NCBI GenBank assembly: GCA_019925095.2
Contig: CM034401.1
Location: 18,446,338 to 18,510,337 of the forward strand
Source of the DNA: Dendrolimus kikuchii
Lineage: Eukaryota > Arthropoda > Insecta > Lepidoptera > Lasiocampidae
Length of the DNA: 64,000 nucleotides
Reading direction: 5' to 3'
This document shows, piece after piece, positions 10,366 to 22,432 of this stretch. Under the pieces are notes generated by a model, which was not told the origin of the DNA, ran no database searches, and was given only the letters and a program-made list of their open reading frames with translations. Position numbers and translations under genes: made by a program. Position 1 is the stretch's first letter; every line of letters starts with the position of its first letter.

Positions 10366-10500
10366 GTCGCTGCACACCAGCCTAAGCAACTCTTGCAATT
10401 TGGTATAATATATCTAAGCAACCAAATTACGTTACGTATGTGCCTATCCTGGTTCCCGTGTTTCACATATGTTCGGATACCGTCGCCGCGCAATTCTTAA
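10366..10500 (-). mobile_element. Possible decayed LINE-C fragment
   Basis: The minus strand contains CAAATTGCAAGAGTTGCTTA, close to CAAATTGCAAGAGTGTCGCT of LINE-C at 40.28 kb. The rest is weak. Confidence 0.3.
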
Positions 10501-10779
10501 AAGCCCGACGCATTTGAGCGTGCGAAGAGATTTATTTAATTCGGATACATTTATTACGTGCCGATATATCGACGTTACTTGATATGTCTATTGAAATTCA
10601 TTCTGTTATTGCAATAACTCATTTATTTTTCTTCGTGATTTATGCAGAAAGCAAAAGAGGCTTATATATACACTTATACATACATACAGATAAATAAAAT
10701 TGAAGTGTCTATTTGTAATGTCAAAGTAACAGCTTTTTACTAAATGCATATGAAAGTACATACGGTCTTATACAAAAAT
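10501..10779. other. Unassigned
   Basis: No repeat or gene was recognised. Confidence 0.4.
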
Positions 10780-10995
10780 AAGATGTCTGTCTGTCTGGAT
10801 ATTCCGGCTTATCTCTGAAACGGTTGGACCGAGACTTTCAAGAAAGAAGAACGGAAAGAAAGTATAAGATTTTATTGAATTTCACTGACAGATAGAATAA
10901 ATAAAATAAAGAATAGATATTATAAAGAGGCATGTTTTTAAGGTGCCGCGAAAAAAATCCACGCGCTCGTAGTCACGGGCACAACTAGTCTAAAA
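10780..10995 (-). mobile_element. Hel-H-type element
   Basis: Contains GTCTGTCTGTCTGGATATTC, CTGAAACGGTTGGACCGA and CGTAGTCACGGGCACAACTA. These are the characteristic inverted end and 'G-GTT-GA-CGA' body of lepidopteran CTAGCTG repeats. Helitron affiliation is inferred. Confidence 0.55.
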
Positions 10996-11074
10996 TAAAA
11001 ACTGCGTTTCGCTTTACTTCCGCGCGTTTTAACAATTTTGATTAATATTTTTTATTCTATCATTTCTACCACTT

Positions 11075-11112
11075 TTTAACCGATTTCAAAAAAGGAGGAG
11101 GTTCTATATATA
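11075..11112 (-). repeat. Rep-O end fragment
   Basis: AACCGATTTCAAAAAAGGAG followed by GAGGTTCT is the inverted terminus also found near 48.2 kb. Confidence 0.5.
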
Positions 11113-11683
11113 ATATATTACCTCATAATTAAAACGCTGCTACCAATCAATTGTGTTTAACCACCACCCTTCAAGACAAAACTTTGCTTAAGTGCATATC
11201 GATACTACTCGAATGACTCTGTGTAGATTTTGCCTTGATAGCTAACAGCTTTCTTCAAAATTCCAAAATGAGTAGTTCTAGTAAATTTTCCTAGGTCCGT
11301 AGAGTGAGAATTAAATAGAGAAGCAACCCTTGAATACCCAATAAAGACTAATAATACTATAGCTCGCTATGTTTATTACGTTTTAACGATTTATTTTTTT
11401 CTATATTAATCTCACTGAAACATTTCTAAACTTTTATGACTTTTATGTAATATAAAAATCGAGTGAATTTAAAACATTGAAGATAACTTTCTACGTAATC
11501 CCATACATAGAGCAAGACATAAAATGTACAAAGCTTCTCTTTTTTACTAGTATTTTATCACTTATGTCATCTTTATATATTAAATGCTAATAACAGTTGG
11601 AACATGTCTTAGCTCAACTTTAGAGTAGACTGCAAATAAAATATTAATCATCACGTCAATGACTCAAAAATTTTGATAACAAT
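11113..11683. other. AT-rich, unassigned
   Basis: Nothing recognised. Confidence 0.45.
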
Positions 11684-11936
11684 AATAATAATAATAATAA
11701 TCGGCAGACAAACACATGCATTGTATATCCCCAAATTAAGCAACTTACGCTTGTGTTATGGGTAATATACAACGGACTACTCTGGGGCCGATCCCAGATA
11801 CCCAGACCATAGTAAATAACGGAGAAAAGACGTTTTTTCCGAAATTTACTATACCAGGAATCGAACCCGGAGCCTCTGCGTTGCAGTGAGGTAGGCCGGC
11901 AAAGGCTTATCCCGCTCAACCAGAGAGGCCGCCATG
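11684..11936 (-). mobile_element. SINE-I: tRNA-derived SINE, copy 2
   Basis: The minus strand carries the A box TGGTTGAGCGG (11912-11922) and B box GGTTCGATTCC (11857-11867) with the same body as 7090-7335 and an (ATT)n tail at 11681-11702. Differences from copy 1 are scattered, so both are old. Confidence 0.9.
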
Positions 11937-12003
11937 TTACTTAAAACTAAATTGTCAGGAAGTTATATAAAACAAAATTTTGGATTTTTACGTTTATTCC
12001 ATG

Positions 12004-12827
12004 TGTTACACATCGACACAGAAATGCGCACACCTGCAGGTCGTAAAACGCAGTTTTATTGCCACCAGATTTAGGAATTCTTTTGTTTACTTTGTGTAAA
12101 CAAACTTTGTGAAAACCATGCTATTGTGTTTCTACTTCTTTTATGGCCGTCATTAGTGTCGAACTAATCCTTGCTTGCCAGGTGTGCGGATTAACTCGGT
12201 GAACACGGTCCTTTGTTCTATTATACAGTTTAGTATAAAACAATGACCGAACGGAGGGGTGAGGTAGTCGAGCGACGATTACGATACAAGCAAGACGTGC
12301 ACATTCGACAACCGATATAGTGACGGACTTTGCGCGTGTTATTGATCGTGCACATTGTAAAAAGTAACGTCTAGTTTTATTTGTACCTGTTTTATACGTG
12401 TTTGTATAGTTCTAATAAACTCTATAGTAATTCTAACGGCATTTTAATTTCGAGTCCCACACTCGTAACATACATACATACATACATAACTTCACGCCAG
12501 TTCCCTTGCGGGGTAGGCACGAACAACAGAGCGCCATTTAGGCCCATTCTTACACACCTCACTTGCTTCTTTGACATTCATAACTCTTGTCATGCACGCT
12601 CGTCTGTTCTTAAGGCTCCTGACATCACCCTCCGCTAGTACACGATCGATTTGATCATGGAAGGTGTGTCGTGGCCTTCCACGACTTCTGCATCCATCCA
12701 CTTTTGCATTGTATATCTGTTTAGTCATTCTTTCATCATGCATTCTTTCCACATGCCCGAACCACCGGAGCATTCCTTTCCTTACCTTCACCCCGACACT
12801 CTCTTTCTCTCTTTCTCACTCGTAACA
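12004..12827 (+). mobile_element. LTR-P solo LTR 1 with nested LINE-B; TSD CATG
   Basis: Begins TGTTACA and ends GTAACA. CATG flanks it at 12000-12003 and 12828-12831. The sense strand has TATAAAA at 12234-12240 and AATAAA at 12414-12419, in the order expected of U3-R. Without the nested LINE-B (12471-12816 plus its duplicated target) it is 467 bp. No internal domain or second LTR is nearby, so it is a solo LTR. Siblings lie at 22433 and 55519. The 4-bp TSD fits gypsy-type or BEL elements; the family was not resolved. Confidence 0.88.
12471..12816 (-). mobile_element. LINE-B 5'-truncated copy inside LTR-P, 11-bp TSD
   Basis: The minus strand encodes VRKGMLRWFGHVERMHDER...NGPKWRSVVRAYPARELA and a stop, then the (TATG)n tail. 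The target CACTCGTAACA is duplicated at 12460-12470 and 12817-12827. The second copy restores the LTR terminus, proving insertion after the LTR was in place. Confidence 0.9.
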
Positions 12828-12831
12828 CATG

Positions 12832-13166
12832 CAAACAAAGTCACATGCATAATATACATACGTGTAAGCCGTCGTAATAAGTTTAGCGATTTGTTACACT
12901 CACCCTTAGGCTTAATATATCAAGTGCTTTCGGTCCAATATCAATAAATAAGACGGGGAGCCTATTCTATACGTTAGTGTTAACGATTCCATATACGAGT
13001 TGAACATTCGTTCTACTTTTGTTAACATGAATAAGTGGGTAGTCAAAGTGGAAATTATTTACATTGGAGTGAAACGCTACTAGTACAAGCACATTTGTTA
13101 CTTACCTCTCTCTGCTGTTCATATTCCTCCCCGGGGTTGTATCATTCTTGCACACTAGAACTTCAC
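12832..13166. other. Unassigned
   Basis: No repeat or gene was recognised. Confidence 0.4.
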
Positions 13167-13665
13167 GCTTTTTTTTTTAGCCAGGGGAAATCCGCTTGAG
13201 GACCATAAGCCGCGACAAGGGCAGAACCTTGGGGGGATATTCGCGACCCGTGTGTGGGATTCGCCAGATCGGAGGTGGCACCAGCATGTCCAGTCAGAAC
13301 TGGTGCCATGCTGTTGCACTCCCGGTTAGGGATACCCACTAAAACTCATGTGTGTTCCGTCCTTCCCCCCTCCCCCGACCGGCCCCCCTCACGAGGCCTC
13401 TTCCATTGCCGGGGACTCATCTCCCGGCATCGCCATGCTCTCTTTAGCGTGGGGCGGTCTGTAACGCGCCCCACGGGAGGAGAGATGAACACGCACGGAA
13501 CACTCGCGCTCTCATCTCGACGGCACATGCGGGTGAGTGAGAACCCCTATACCCCAAGGGGCCCGCTACCCGCGCCGTCCGCTTACGGTGGCCGAAGGTC
13601 GAAATCCGTCCTCCGGCGTCGGCGCGTCCTCCTTTGGTATAACGTCACGCTGCAGTAACTCTGTT
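13167..13665 (+). repeat. Rep-F copy 2, longest
   Basis: Begins CCAGGGGAAATCCGCTTGAG and extends about 500 bp through a GC-rich body (CACTCCCGGTTAGGGATACC). Long frames on both strands (134 and 60 codons) overlap each other and show no domain. It could be a LINE 5' region. Confidence 0.65.
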
Positions 13666-13724
13666 CTAGGTCCGTTTTTACAAGATCTATCATGGTCGGG
13701 GCGCAGGTTAGGTTTAGAATGGAA

Positions 13725-13860
13725 TAGAATAATACTGTACTATACAATAAAATTAATGAAACAATACACAAAAACTGCTTAGAATTAGGTACAAATGGCG
13801 GTCTTATCACTGACAGCGATCTCTTCCAGACAACCTTGGGTTACAGAAAGAAATATGGCA
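13725..13860 (-). repeat. Rep-M copy
   Basis: ATGGCGGTCTTATCACTGAC and CAGCGATCTCTTCCAGACAA match the family at 40.8 kb. Confidence 0.6.
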
Positions 13861-13925
13861 CAAAAGCTAGGGCAGGGTTTTGCTGCAAAATATTTTTAAA
13901 AATGTTACATATTAAATATTAATAC

Positions 13926-14168
13926 TAGCTGTGCCCGCGATGTCGTCCGCGTGGAATTTGCTTTCAAAACCCTCCGATTTTGAAACATTCTTCATTGGTG
14001 CTCCGCTCCTATTGGTCTTAGCGTAATGATATATAGCCTATAGCCTTCCTCAATAAATGGGCTATCCAACACTGAAAGATTTTTTCAAATCAGACCAGTA
14101 GTTCCTGAGATTAGCGCGTTTAAACAAAGAAACAAACTCTTCAGCTTTATAATATTAGTATAGATTAT
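13926..14168 (+). mobile_element. Hel-H, compact near-complete copy
   Basis: Starts TACTAGCTGTGCCCGCGA and ends TTATAATATTAGTATAGATT, with CAGACCAGTAGTTCCTGAGA in between. The CTAG at one end fits Helitron-like termini. It is non-coding and non-autonomous. Confidence 0.7.
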
Positions 14169-14279
14169 TATATAACTAACACACATACGTATGTATATTA
14201 CGTCTATTAAAAGCAATACATTAATATAATAATTCACTAAATAGTATAAAGATACATACAATAATAATAACATATATAT

Positions 14280-14690
14280 AATACTTTGAGGTAGTAATCC
14301 TTAACAAGTCTATTAAAACAGGATATTGATTGGGCTCGCCTCACTTCCAGTGGAAGCATGTACCATAGTTGGACAGTATGAACACTGAATGAATGATTAT
14401 AAAACTTGATTGTATTGAGCGGTGTTTCTAGTCTCATCTTCACTGACGACTTGAGGAATTTCCCCTGATTCCCCTTTAAAAATTGGAAACGTTCTTTAAG
14501 ATAAGGGGGGGGGGGGGGTAGTGCGTCGACTCTCTTTTTGGGGAGGGGTACCGCTACCATACGAGAGTCCCACACGCACTCGTGCAGGCGGCACTAGGCG
14601 CTGCATTTCGCCTCCCCCGTATACATGGACCGAGTTTGTGTCGCAAGAAGTGACATTCCCCTGTATTATCAAAAAAAAGCACACAACGAT
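14280..14690 (-). mobile_element. Jockey-like LINE ORF2 C-terminus
   Basis: The minus frame contains NTIKFYNHSFSV and TVQLWYMLPLEVRRAQSI, then CFNRLVKDYYL before the stop. This is the W-x-x-L-P...F-x-x-L-x-x-YY end typical of Jockey-like pol. It is interrupted upstream by a G-run (14505-14518). Confidence 0.6.
14505..14518 (+). repeat. G14 homopolymer
   Basis: Fourteen consecutive G in otherwise AT-rich DNA. Length is error-prone in sequencing. Confidence 0.9.
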
Positions 14691-14741
14691 TTCTACATAA
14701 AGTTTATTTCAAATAGGACGTTATAGGAGAAATTACGATCC

Positions 14742-14790
14742 ATCCAGTGGGCCGTCTGCCTGTCTGCTGAACTCCTGCAATAAAAAAAAT
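14742..14790 (+). repeat. Rep-A 3' tip
   Basis: GGGCCGTCTGCCTGTCTGCT to CTCCTGCAATAAAA. Only about 50 bp remain. Confidence 0.8.
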
Positions 14791-15159
14791 GATTAATATT
14801 CAATATATCATTATATATCTCAAAATAATATCTATTTCATAGGAAAGTTTACGGTAACGCTACAAATAACGTTTTGTGGATGTGTTAGTCATACCGTCCG
14901 ATTTGAAATGTAGTTTAGTAAATAATCTTACTATATTATTATATAATAAAATTATTTACGATTTAGAGGGTACTTCAAGCATGGCCGTTTTGTGTGCAGT
15001 TTTATTCCCGAAAATAATATTTGCTTATTTCTCCAAAATTATAAGTATTTTGATAATTATTATATTATACATTTGCTTAATACTTCACTAGGTGATTTTG
15101 AGTCAACTTTTAAATAACAAAATTTGCCGTTATGAGTTTTTCAATATTCAAAAAATATT

Positions 15160-15643
15160 ACATACATACATACATAACTTCACGCCAGTTCCCTTGCGGG
15201 GTAGGCACGAACAACAGAGCGCTATTCAGGCTTATTCTTACACACCTCACTTGCTTCTTTGAAATTCATAACTCTTGCCATGCACGCTCGTCTGTTCTTA
15301 AGGCTCCTGACATCACCTTCTGCTAGTACACGATCAATTTGATCATGGAAGGTGTGTCGTGGCCTTCCACGACTTCTGCATCCATCCACTTTTGCATTGT
15401 CATTCTTTCATAATGCATTCTTTTCACATGCCCGAACCACCCGAGCATTCCTTTCCTTACCTTCACCCCGACACTCTCTTTCAGACCAACTCTCTTTCTT
15501 ACTTCGGTATTACGAACGCAGTCCGCGAGCGTCACTCCGCAGATTTTGCGCAGTGCTCGCATCTCAACCGCGTTTACTCTACTTTCATGCTCTCTCTTCC
15601 ATACCCAACTCTCGCATCCATACGTGAGCGTAGGTACCAGCAC
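15160..15643 (-). mobile_element. LINE-B copy with TSD
   Basis: The minus strand reads VPTLTYGCESWVWKREHESR, then ALRKICGVTLAD and the GWFGHVKRM block, and later frameshifts. The CATA tail lies at 15160-15175. The TSD CAAAAAATATT (15149-15159) recurs at 15644-15655 with one extra A. The first residues are the segment following the RT thumb in RTE-like ORF2. Confidence 0.85.
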
Positions 15644-15689
15644 CAAAAAAATATTCTCCTTACAAATATGACACTGAAGTGAAGTTGAA

Positions 15690-15785
15690 GTAATTCTTAT
15701 GTTTTACTTAGCACCGACTTCACGATGGCGTAGAAAATGTTTATTTTTTTACTTTCTAGATTGAAGTTGCTTAGGTTTTTATTAA
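15690..15785 (+). repeat. Rep-O 5' fragment
   Basis: TTATGTTTTACTTAGCACCG with ACTTCACGATGG matches 26.25 and 47.79 kb. Confidence 0.5.
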
Positions 15786-16310
<525 letters not shown>

Positions 16311-16335
16311 TTCTTTTTTTCTACTTTTTATTTGC

Positions 16336-16550
16336 AAAAATACTTGAATAGCTTTAGAAATAATATATTAAGCGCCTGTAGAACTTGTACTACTGGCACG
16401 CGTATACAAGTTTGCCTTTCGACGAGTGTAGACTCTCGGTGCTCTTCAACAATTTCTCGATTTCCCTGGGATTCACTCATCAGATACAGACTTGGTGACA
16501 ATGGGTCCGCTTTAGGAGCATACTCTTTCGATTAAAAAAAAATTAATTAG
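16336..16550 (+). repeat. Rep-O internal copy
   Basis: AAGCGCCTGTAGAACTTGTA and CATACTCTTTCGATTAAA match 26350-26540. Confidence 0.65.
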
Positions 16551-17030
16551 TTCCACTATTGACAGGGGAATCGGGTGACAAACATACAAACGAATTGAGA
16601 ACGTTCTTTTTGAAGTGGGTTAAAAAAGGATTGAACTTTACCCATTCGTAAAATCAAAACACAGAGCATTGTGAACTATAGGACATACAAATGGCGTTTG
16701 GCACCGAACACCTAAAACCGGTAACATATTGAGGTGATAAATTTTCGAATCGCGATCCGCGAATAATTTCTATACCTAATATTGCCGGACGGATTTTACG
16801 CTGCGACCGCCGGCATACCGCATGACAGTTTCGCGGTAACCACTGCTTTTATATGGATTTTATTTAGGTCATATGTCAAAATTTTAAACTGTCAGTCACT
16901 GTAACATTTTTTATTCGATTTTGAGCATTACGTTACAATACTGCCTCCCTGACTGACGAGCATTCGCGTGTTACTGAACATTTCTGATTCGATTTCGAGC
17001 ACTCAGTTAATTTCACAACGTCAGACGGAG
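16551..17030. other. Unassigned
   Basis: No repeat or gene was recognised. Confidence 0.4.
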
Positions 17031-17040
17031 CGGTCGTTGT

Positions 17041-17371
17041 TTCTTTTTTTTGTTTTTTTTTTTTATTGCATAAGTTCAGCAGATAGGCAGATGGCCCACT
17101 TGATGGAAAGCGGTTACCATCGCCTATGGACATTTGCAACACCAAAGGTACTACAAATGCGTTGTTGCTCTCTTAAGGGAGACTGGAACCTGGTCACTAA
17201 TTCCGGAACACAACTTAAGGTTGTTATGGCGGTATACTCTAGACCAGGGGTGGCAGCCGTCCATTCGGGCAAATACTCTACCACCTGGCTGTGGGTTGTT
17301 TTGTCGCCTCTTACAACAGGCCGCCCGGCCTCAGAAAATTGTATTCTTTCTCCATTCCTGCACGGATGAAA
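17041..17371 (-). repeat. Rep-A copy with 10-bp TSD
   Basis: CGGTCGTTGT occurs at 17031-17040 and 17372-17381. The T-run next to the left TSD is the poly-A tail. This supports insertion by target-primed reverse transcription. Confidence 0.9.
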
Positions 17372-17544
17372 CGGTCGTTGTGTTACAAGTTGTATCAAAT
17401 TATTACAGATTGTATTACAGGTTGCGCAGTGTATTGCTCGGTTCTCCTCTTTGACTGCCGTACTGCTCGGATCTGTAACGTTACATTACAGGCGAATGCT
17501 CGCGTTGAGGGAGCACCTTTAGGGATATAAGTTGACAAAGTATA

Positions 17545-17675
17545 CTTTCTTTATTTAAGGTATACGTTTGCGTTTGACAATTATCTCGCCCGATTTTGAA
17601 CGGAGACATGAACTAAGATAGACTAGGCTTACTAGAAGGTACCTGTTCACACGGGACTTGTAGACATCCAGGACG
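17545..17675 (-). mobile_element. LINE-E fragment
   Basis: GTTTGCGTTTGACAATTATC and CACACGGGACTTG are the inverted LINE-E 3' end seen at 310-420. Confidence 0.6.
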
Positions 17676-17677
17676 TT

Positions 17678-18120
17678 AAAACTACGTTCTAACGGTTTTA
17701 AACGCGGAATTTGTTTGATTTTTATCAGTAAAGTTAAAATTATTATTTAGCCTACCCCCAATTTGTCAGTTATAATTATTTATGTTTATTTTTATATATA
17801 ACGACAAACACATAAATTTATATATATATAGTACAACAAACAAATAAAGTATATCAGATGTTATTGGACATTGTATTAATATAATTATTGTGCAATTTTA
17901 TAAAACTTTTTTTGTATATTCTATTTAAGCCGATATTTTGAGGTATAATTAATTTTAAATGATTTTTCTTTTTATGCTATACTTGTTTAAATAGTATTTT
18001 TAACTATATTCGCATGCCTGATGAACAATGACACGTGAAACGTCAAATAATATGTCATCTAATATTTTATAATATTAGTTGACACAATTTTTATCTACCA
18101 TGTTTTTGAGCGAATAAATA
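17678..18120 (+). mobile_element. PLE-Q relative (Penelope-like)
   Basis: AAAACTACGTTCTAACGGTT and TTTAAACGCGGAA match the PLE-Q terminus at 36830. CTGATGAACAATGACACGTG with AAACGTC at 18018-18045 is a Penelope-type tail phrase. The boundaries are approximate. Confidence 0.4.
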
Positions 18121-18217
18121 ATTTGAGTTGATTTGACAGTATTTTATTAATTAAAAAGCTATATCAAACTACTACTACTTGGTGGTACTAGTTACCAGTA
18201 GTTAGTAAATACATTTA

Positions 18218-18357
18218 TGTCCCGCTTCTATAACTTACTATTCATTAACCTGCCTCATATTGGTCGAAAATCGACAGTGCTTGTATGAATCTTATGTCAA
18301 ATTTTAACCAGTAGTAAGACAAATGAAAGGTTAGTAAGATATAGGAATCGGCCCTAA
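18218..18357. mobile_element. MITE, imperfect terminal inverted repeats
   Basis: CCCGCTTCTATAACTTACTA at the left pairs with AGTAAGATATAGGAATCGGC at the right. The arms match over about 45 bp with mismatches and there is no coding capacity. Confidence 0.55.
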
Positions 18358-18870
18358 CAATAATAAATAGAATAGCGTTTTCTTATAGCAGTTGAAATCA
18401 AAAGTAAGTAGAGTTTAAAAATACTGCTTTATATTCCTTAAAATGTAGGTAGCTTTAACCGTTTATTCAAACAAAACCTAGGAGAAACTAATTTAAACTT
18501 CTTAGAAGTTGCAAAAATTAACTATTTTTATTGGCGTTAAATTTACTTAATTTTAGCTTGCAAATTTAACACTCTCGCATCTAATTAGAATTTAATTAAA
18601 CCTCACCAATGAAACAGTCTGTTTAATTAATTTTAAGCTTTTTCTACACAATCTTGGTTGGATATTTAAGTCTTCTTTAAAATAGCAGTATCGAATATGT
18701 ATATTACATTTATATCCATATTTTTGAGAAGCACTTTTCTATAATAAGACAAAGACAACACAAGAATGAACGAGATTTGTTACAATTAGTAAAAATTTAG
18801 AAAATGGCCTACAAAGCTTGCTTTGTATCATTTTGCTTTCGTGCAAAACTCTTTCATCTCTTGCTATTTC
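18358..18870. other. AT-rich, unassigned
   Basis: Nothing recognised. Confidence 0.45.
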
Positions 18871-18879
18871 AAAAACTGA

Positions 18880-19206
18880 TGAATTTTTCATCCGTGCAGG
18901 AACGGAGAAAGAATACAATTTCCTGCGGCCGGGCGGTCTGTCGTAAGAGGCGACTTAACAACCCACAGCCAGGTGGTAGGGCACTTGCCCGCCTGGATGG
19001 CTACCACCCCTGGTCTAAAGTATGTCGCCATAACAACCTTCGAGTTGTGTTCCGGCATTAGTGACCAGGTTCCAGTTTCCCTTAAGAGAGCAGCAGCGCA
19101 TTTGTAGCATCTTTGGTGTTGCAAATGTCCATAGGCGATGGTAACCGCTTTCCATCAAGTGGGCCATTTGCCTGTCTGCTGATCTCCTGCAATAAAAAAA
19201 AAAAAA
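18880..19206 (+). repeat. Rep-A copy, probable TSD
   Basis: Full-length. AAAAACTGA at 18871-18879 recurs at about 19203-19211, overlapping the A-tail. Confidence 0.85.
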
Positions 19207-19825
19207 ACTGAAAACATGATTTCTATGCAAATCACATGTCAAATTTAAGTACGTAAAAAATATTAACTTAACAAAATGTCGTATGACGTCTTTACCTACT
19301 CATGACTTCAGTGGTCTTAGTAAATCATGGCTTTTAAAATAAACTGCTAAACATATAAATTGCTGTTAGCAAAGTTTGCTATAGCAAAAAATCTTTGAAT
19401 AAATTATCAATATAATTATTAAAATGTTACCGTTGGAGCAGCTGTTTGAAAACAAGTTCTTAAAGCGATGGACGTCTTCATAAAATACAATATTCCTCAA
19501 AATCCTTTTGGGGCTGTAAGTTATGCCTAAGTTTAGCTGGGCTTCTAACTTAGATAAACCGAGTGCTCTTAATTTGCATACTTTAACTTATTACTATTGT
19601 TATTCGAATTACGTGATTTATATCACATGGTTAATTTGTTTAAATTTTGATACATACTAGAGTATTAATTATTACACGTGTAATACCGGCCGAGTAAATA
19701 TTATAACGTATAAAATATCCCATTTCTGGGATAGAAAGTATACCGTTTTCATCTACGTTATTGAAAGCACAATTAAAGTCGTGAAGAAGTATCAAACAAA
19801 AATTCATACGTATATAATGTTGTTG
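19207..19825. other. AT-rich, unassigned
   Basis: Nothing recognised. Confidence 0.45.
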
Positions 19826-20136
19826 TTTTTTTATTGCAGGAGTTCAGCAGACAGACAGACGGCCCAGTTGATGGAAAGCGGTTACCATCGCCTATGGACA
19901 TTTGCAACACCAATAGTGCTACAAATGCGCTGCTGCTCTCTTAAGGGAGACTGGAACCTGGTCACTAATGCCGGAACATAACTTAAGGTTGTTATGGCGG
20001 CATACTCTAGACCAGGGGTGGTAGCCATCCAGTCGGGCAAATACCCTACCACCAGACTGTAGGTTATTTTGTCGCCTCTTACGACAGGCCGCTCGGACGC
20101 AAAAAATTGTATTCTTTCTCCGTACCTGCACGGATA
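19826..20136 (-). repeat. Rep-A copy
   Basis: Full-length minus-strand copy from TTTTTTTATTGCAGGAG to CCTGCACGGAT. No clear TSD was seen. Confidence 0.88.
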
Positions 20137-21084
20137 AGAAACGTAGATTTTACCCAAAATATTTGACTAAAGAGGAGTTTATGGGTAACTTTTCACTAAT
20201 CAGTTTCTTTAAATTTAAGAAACGATTATAAGTAAGGCCCATAGTGTGAAAGTACGATATAGATACTAAATTAATGTAATTTTTTGTCCCTAAAAACATT
20301 TATCGCTGGATTCGAAACTAATAAATGATATATTTTTTTATAGATAATTGTGTGGTATTTGAATAACAGGTAGTTATTCAAATACTATATTCTCGTATAC
20401 GTGAATTCCAATAATAATTTATTTCAAAAAGCGCACTAGTTATGTATTCGATGTAATACTTCCTAAAAGCTAATCTTTAATTTCAGTTCGCAATTTTGAA
20501 ATGGATCCTTAGTAAGGTTTCGAAATCAATATTGCGAATTTAATAAATTTGTAAATTACTTTCAAACTTTTCGAGCTAAAATAATTCTTGCAAACTCGAA
20601 AATGTTTTATTCCTTTTATGACCAATAGTAAGTGCCGCTCAAACTTCCCTAAATTGTAATGAACTCGAAGTAAGAGTTTAATAATTAAATTTATACCCGC
20701 CATCTGGTGTGAGGACCTTTGTAAGTTTGATTCTTACTGTATAACGACGCAAAAGGAAATAATATTTTATAAAGCAACTTTATTTTGTTAATCAACGGCG
20801 TAATACTAAGTTATTTTAGATGATTCTGTAAAGCAGGACAATGCAGCCAGCTTTCTATGCACGCTTCCTTCTGCCAATGATATGGTACCACCGAGGCTGG
20901 GTGGTTTAATTGGAGTCCTTATCAGGGATTATCTTTATTACAATGTTCTGAGAACCTTGTCTGACTTACAGTGACTTCGATGACTTAGATTCAGTCTTCT
21001 ACCTATAGTCCTAAAGGATTGTAGGTAGAATACAATATAAGTTGTGTTTTCTTCATTGTACTACTTTATATTTTTTCTATACCA
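20137..21084. other. Unassigned
   Basis: No repeat, RNA or gene was recognised. A short less AT-rich patch lies at 20860-20910. Confidence 0.45.
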
Positions 21085-21305
21085 TATATATTTTTGTACG
21101 TTTGTAATATATAAACTCAAAAACTACTCTACCGATATCAAAAATTATTTCATCATCAGAATGCTACATTATCCCTGAGTAACATAGGTTATATTTATTA
21201 CTAGAAAAAATTAAGGATCCCTACTAAAACTTCATTAAGGTGACCCAAGGTGTAAAATAATTAGCCTTAAACCACCCGTGCATAGCTGGGGCAGGCCGCT
21301 AGTGT
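21085..21305 (-). mobile_element. Hel-H-type element
   Basis: AAACTCAAAAACTACTCTAC and CGTGCATAGCTGGGGCAGG are inverted Hel-H motifs. The end GCCGCTAGTGTA has the CTAG terminus. Confidence 0.55.
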
Positions 21306-22284
21306 ATTATATATTATGAAGTAAATATCTGAACAGTATCCTTAAATTGCTTAGATATTTAATCTGTATGTCTTATAGTAACAATTATCACGTGGGTATT
21401 TATATCGTAGGAGCCAAGCGCCCAGAGGTTCAGCTTGACAATTTTGATATAAAACCGCCTAAAGCGACGACCAAGTAATGCGGTGCTATCAAATTAATTC
21501 ACGGACCCCAATTAATGTTTCATTTTTTGTTGACTTTATTATAAATACAAAATTTGAAATTTCCTTTATATTAATCAAGTTAAAAGGAAATATACTGTAA
21601 GGTACATTATTTGTTTTCTTATTGAGTAAAATATATTATATTTCAGGTTAACTAGCTCAGTACTAATATACATGACAATTTAATTTACCTACATGAAAAC
21701 AATCAGGATGGTACACATGTTTAAAATTGAACAAAGTGACAAACTGACTGCTCAGAACATAGTACAAAAGTTGTAATCACAATTATGAAGTCAAATAAAA
21801 AGAATTATACTCGCAGCGAAACCCATGTTTCCTGGTTTGTTGACCAGCTCCGAATAATGGAAATAGCCAACGGCACCGCCTTTTTATATTAGCCCAAAGT
21901 GCATTGCGACAAAAATAAGCATTCAGCGGTTTTACCAGCTTACGAATACAAATAGGCAGGGCTTGTTTTGTGGGGGCACGCAGTTCCCTTAAAGGAAATT
22001 TCGAAAATACCGTAAAATCGCCAGGAAAACTGAAAAATTAAAAATAAATCAATTTTGGTAAACTTTATAAAAAAAATGATTTTTTTAAATAGGTTTTTTG
22101 GAGTGGAGCTACAAACAAAAAAATTACAGACTTACAACTTTCGAGAAATAGCGTGCCGCCAAAAAAGAAGTGACAAAAAAAGGACGGCAAATAGGGACAC
22201 TAATTATATTAGGTTTTTACGTATGAATTTAGCATTTTGTAAGGGAGGAACATGACGTCATGATCACAAACACACAATTTTTTT
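21306..22284. other. Unassigned
   Basis: A 66-codon plus frame at 22055 is Lys/Arg rich without a domain. Nothing else was seen. Confidence 0.4.
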
Positions 22285-22428
22285 GAATAAGATCTCTCTC
22301 TCTTTTCTTGCACCATATCCCAATTGATTGGTGTCGATACAATATGTCTTTTACTTCCACACTCCTCTATTCTGACATATATCTTCTGTCACACTAGTGA
22401 TTTTGAATAACATCTATTCTATTGTTAC
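22285..22428 (-). mobile_element. LINE-D 3' fragment cut by LTR-P
   Basis: ATATCCCAATTGATTGGTGT and CTCCTCTATTCTGACATATA match the inverted LINE-D at 60880-60980. It stops at the TSD of the following LTR. Confidence 0.6.
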
Positions 22429-22432
22429 GAGT

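Noticed and set aside
13254..13810. Three overlapping frames in Rep-F as a gene
   Set aside because: Both strands are open because of GC richness. The sequence is a repeat, and no frame is preserved in the other copies.
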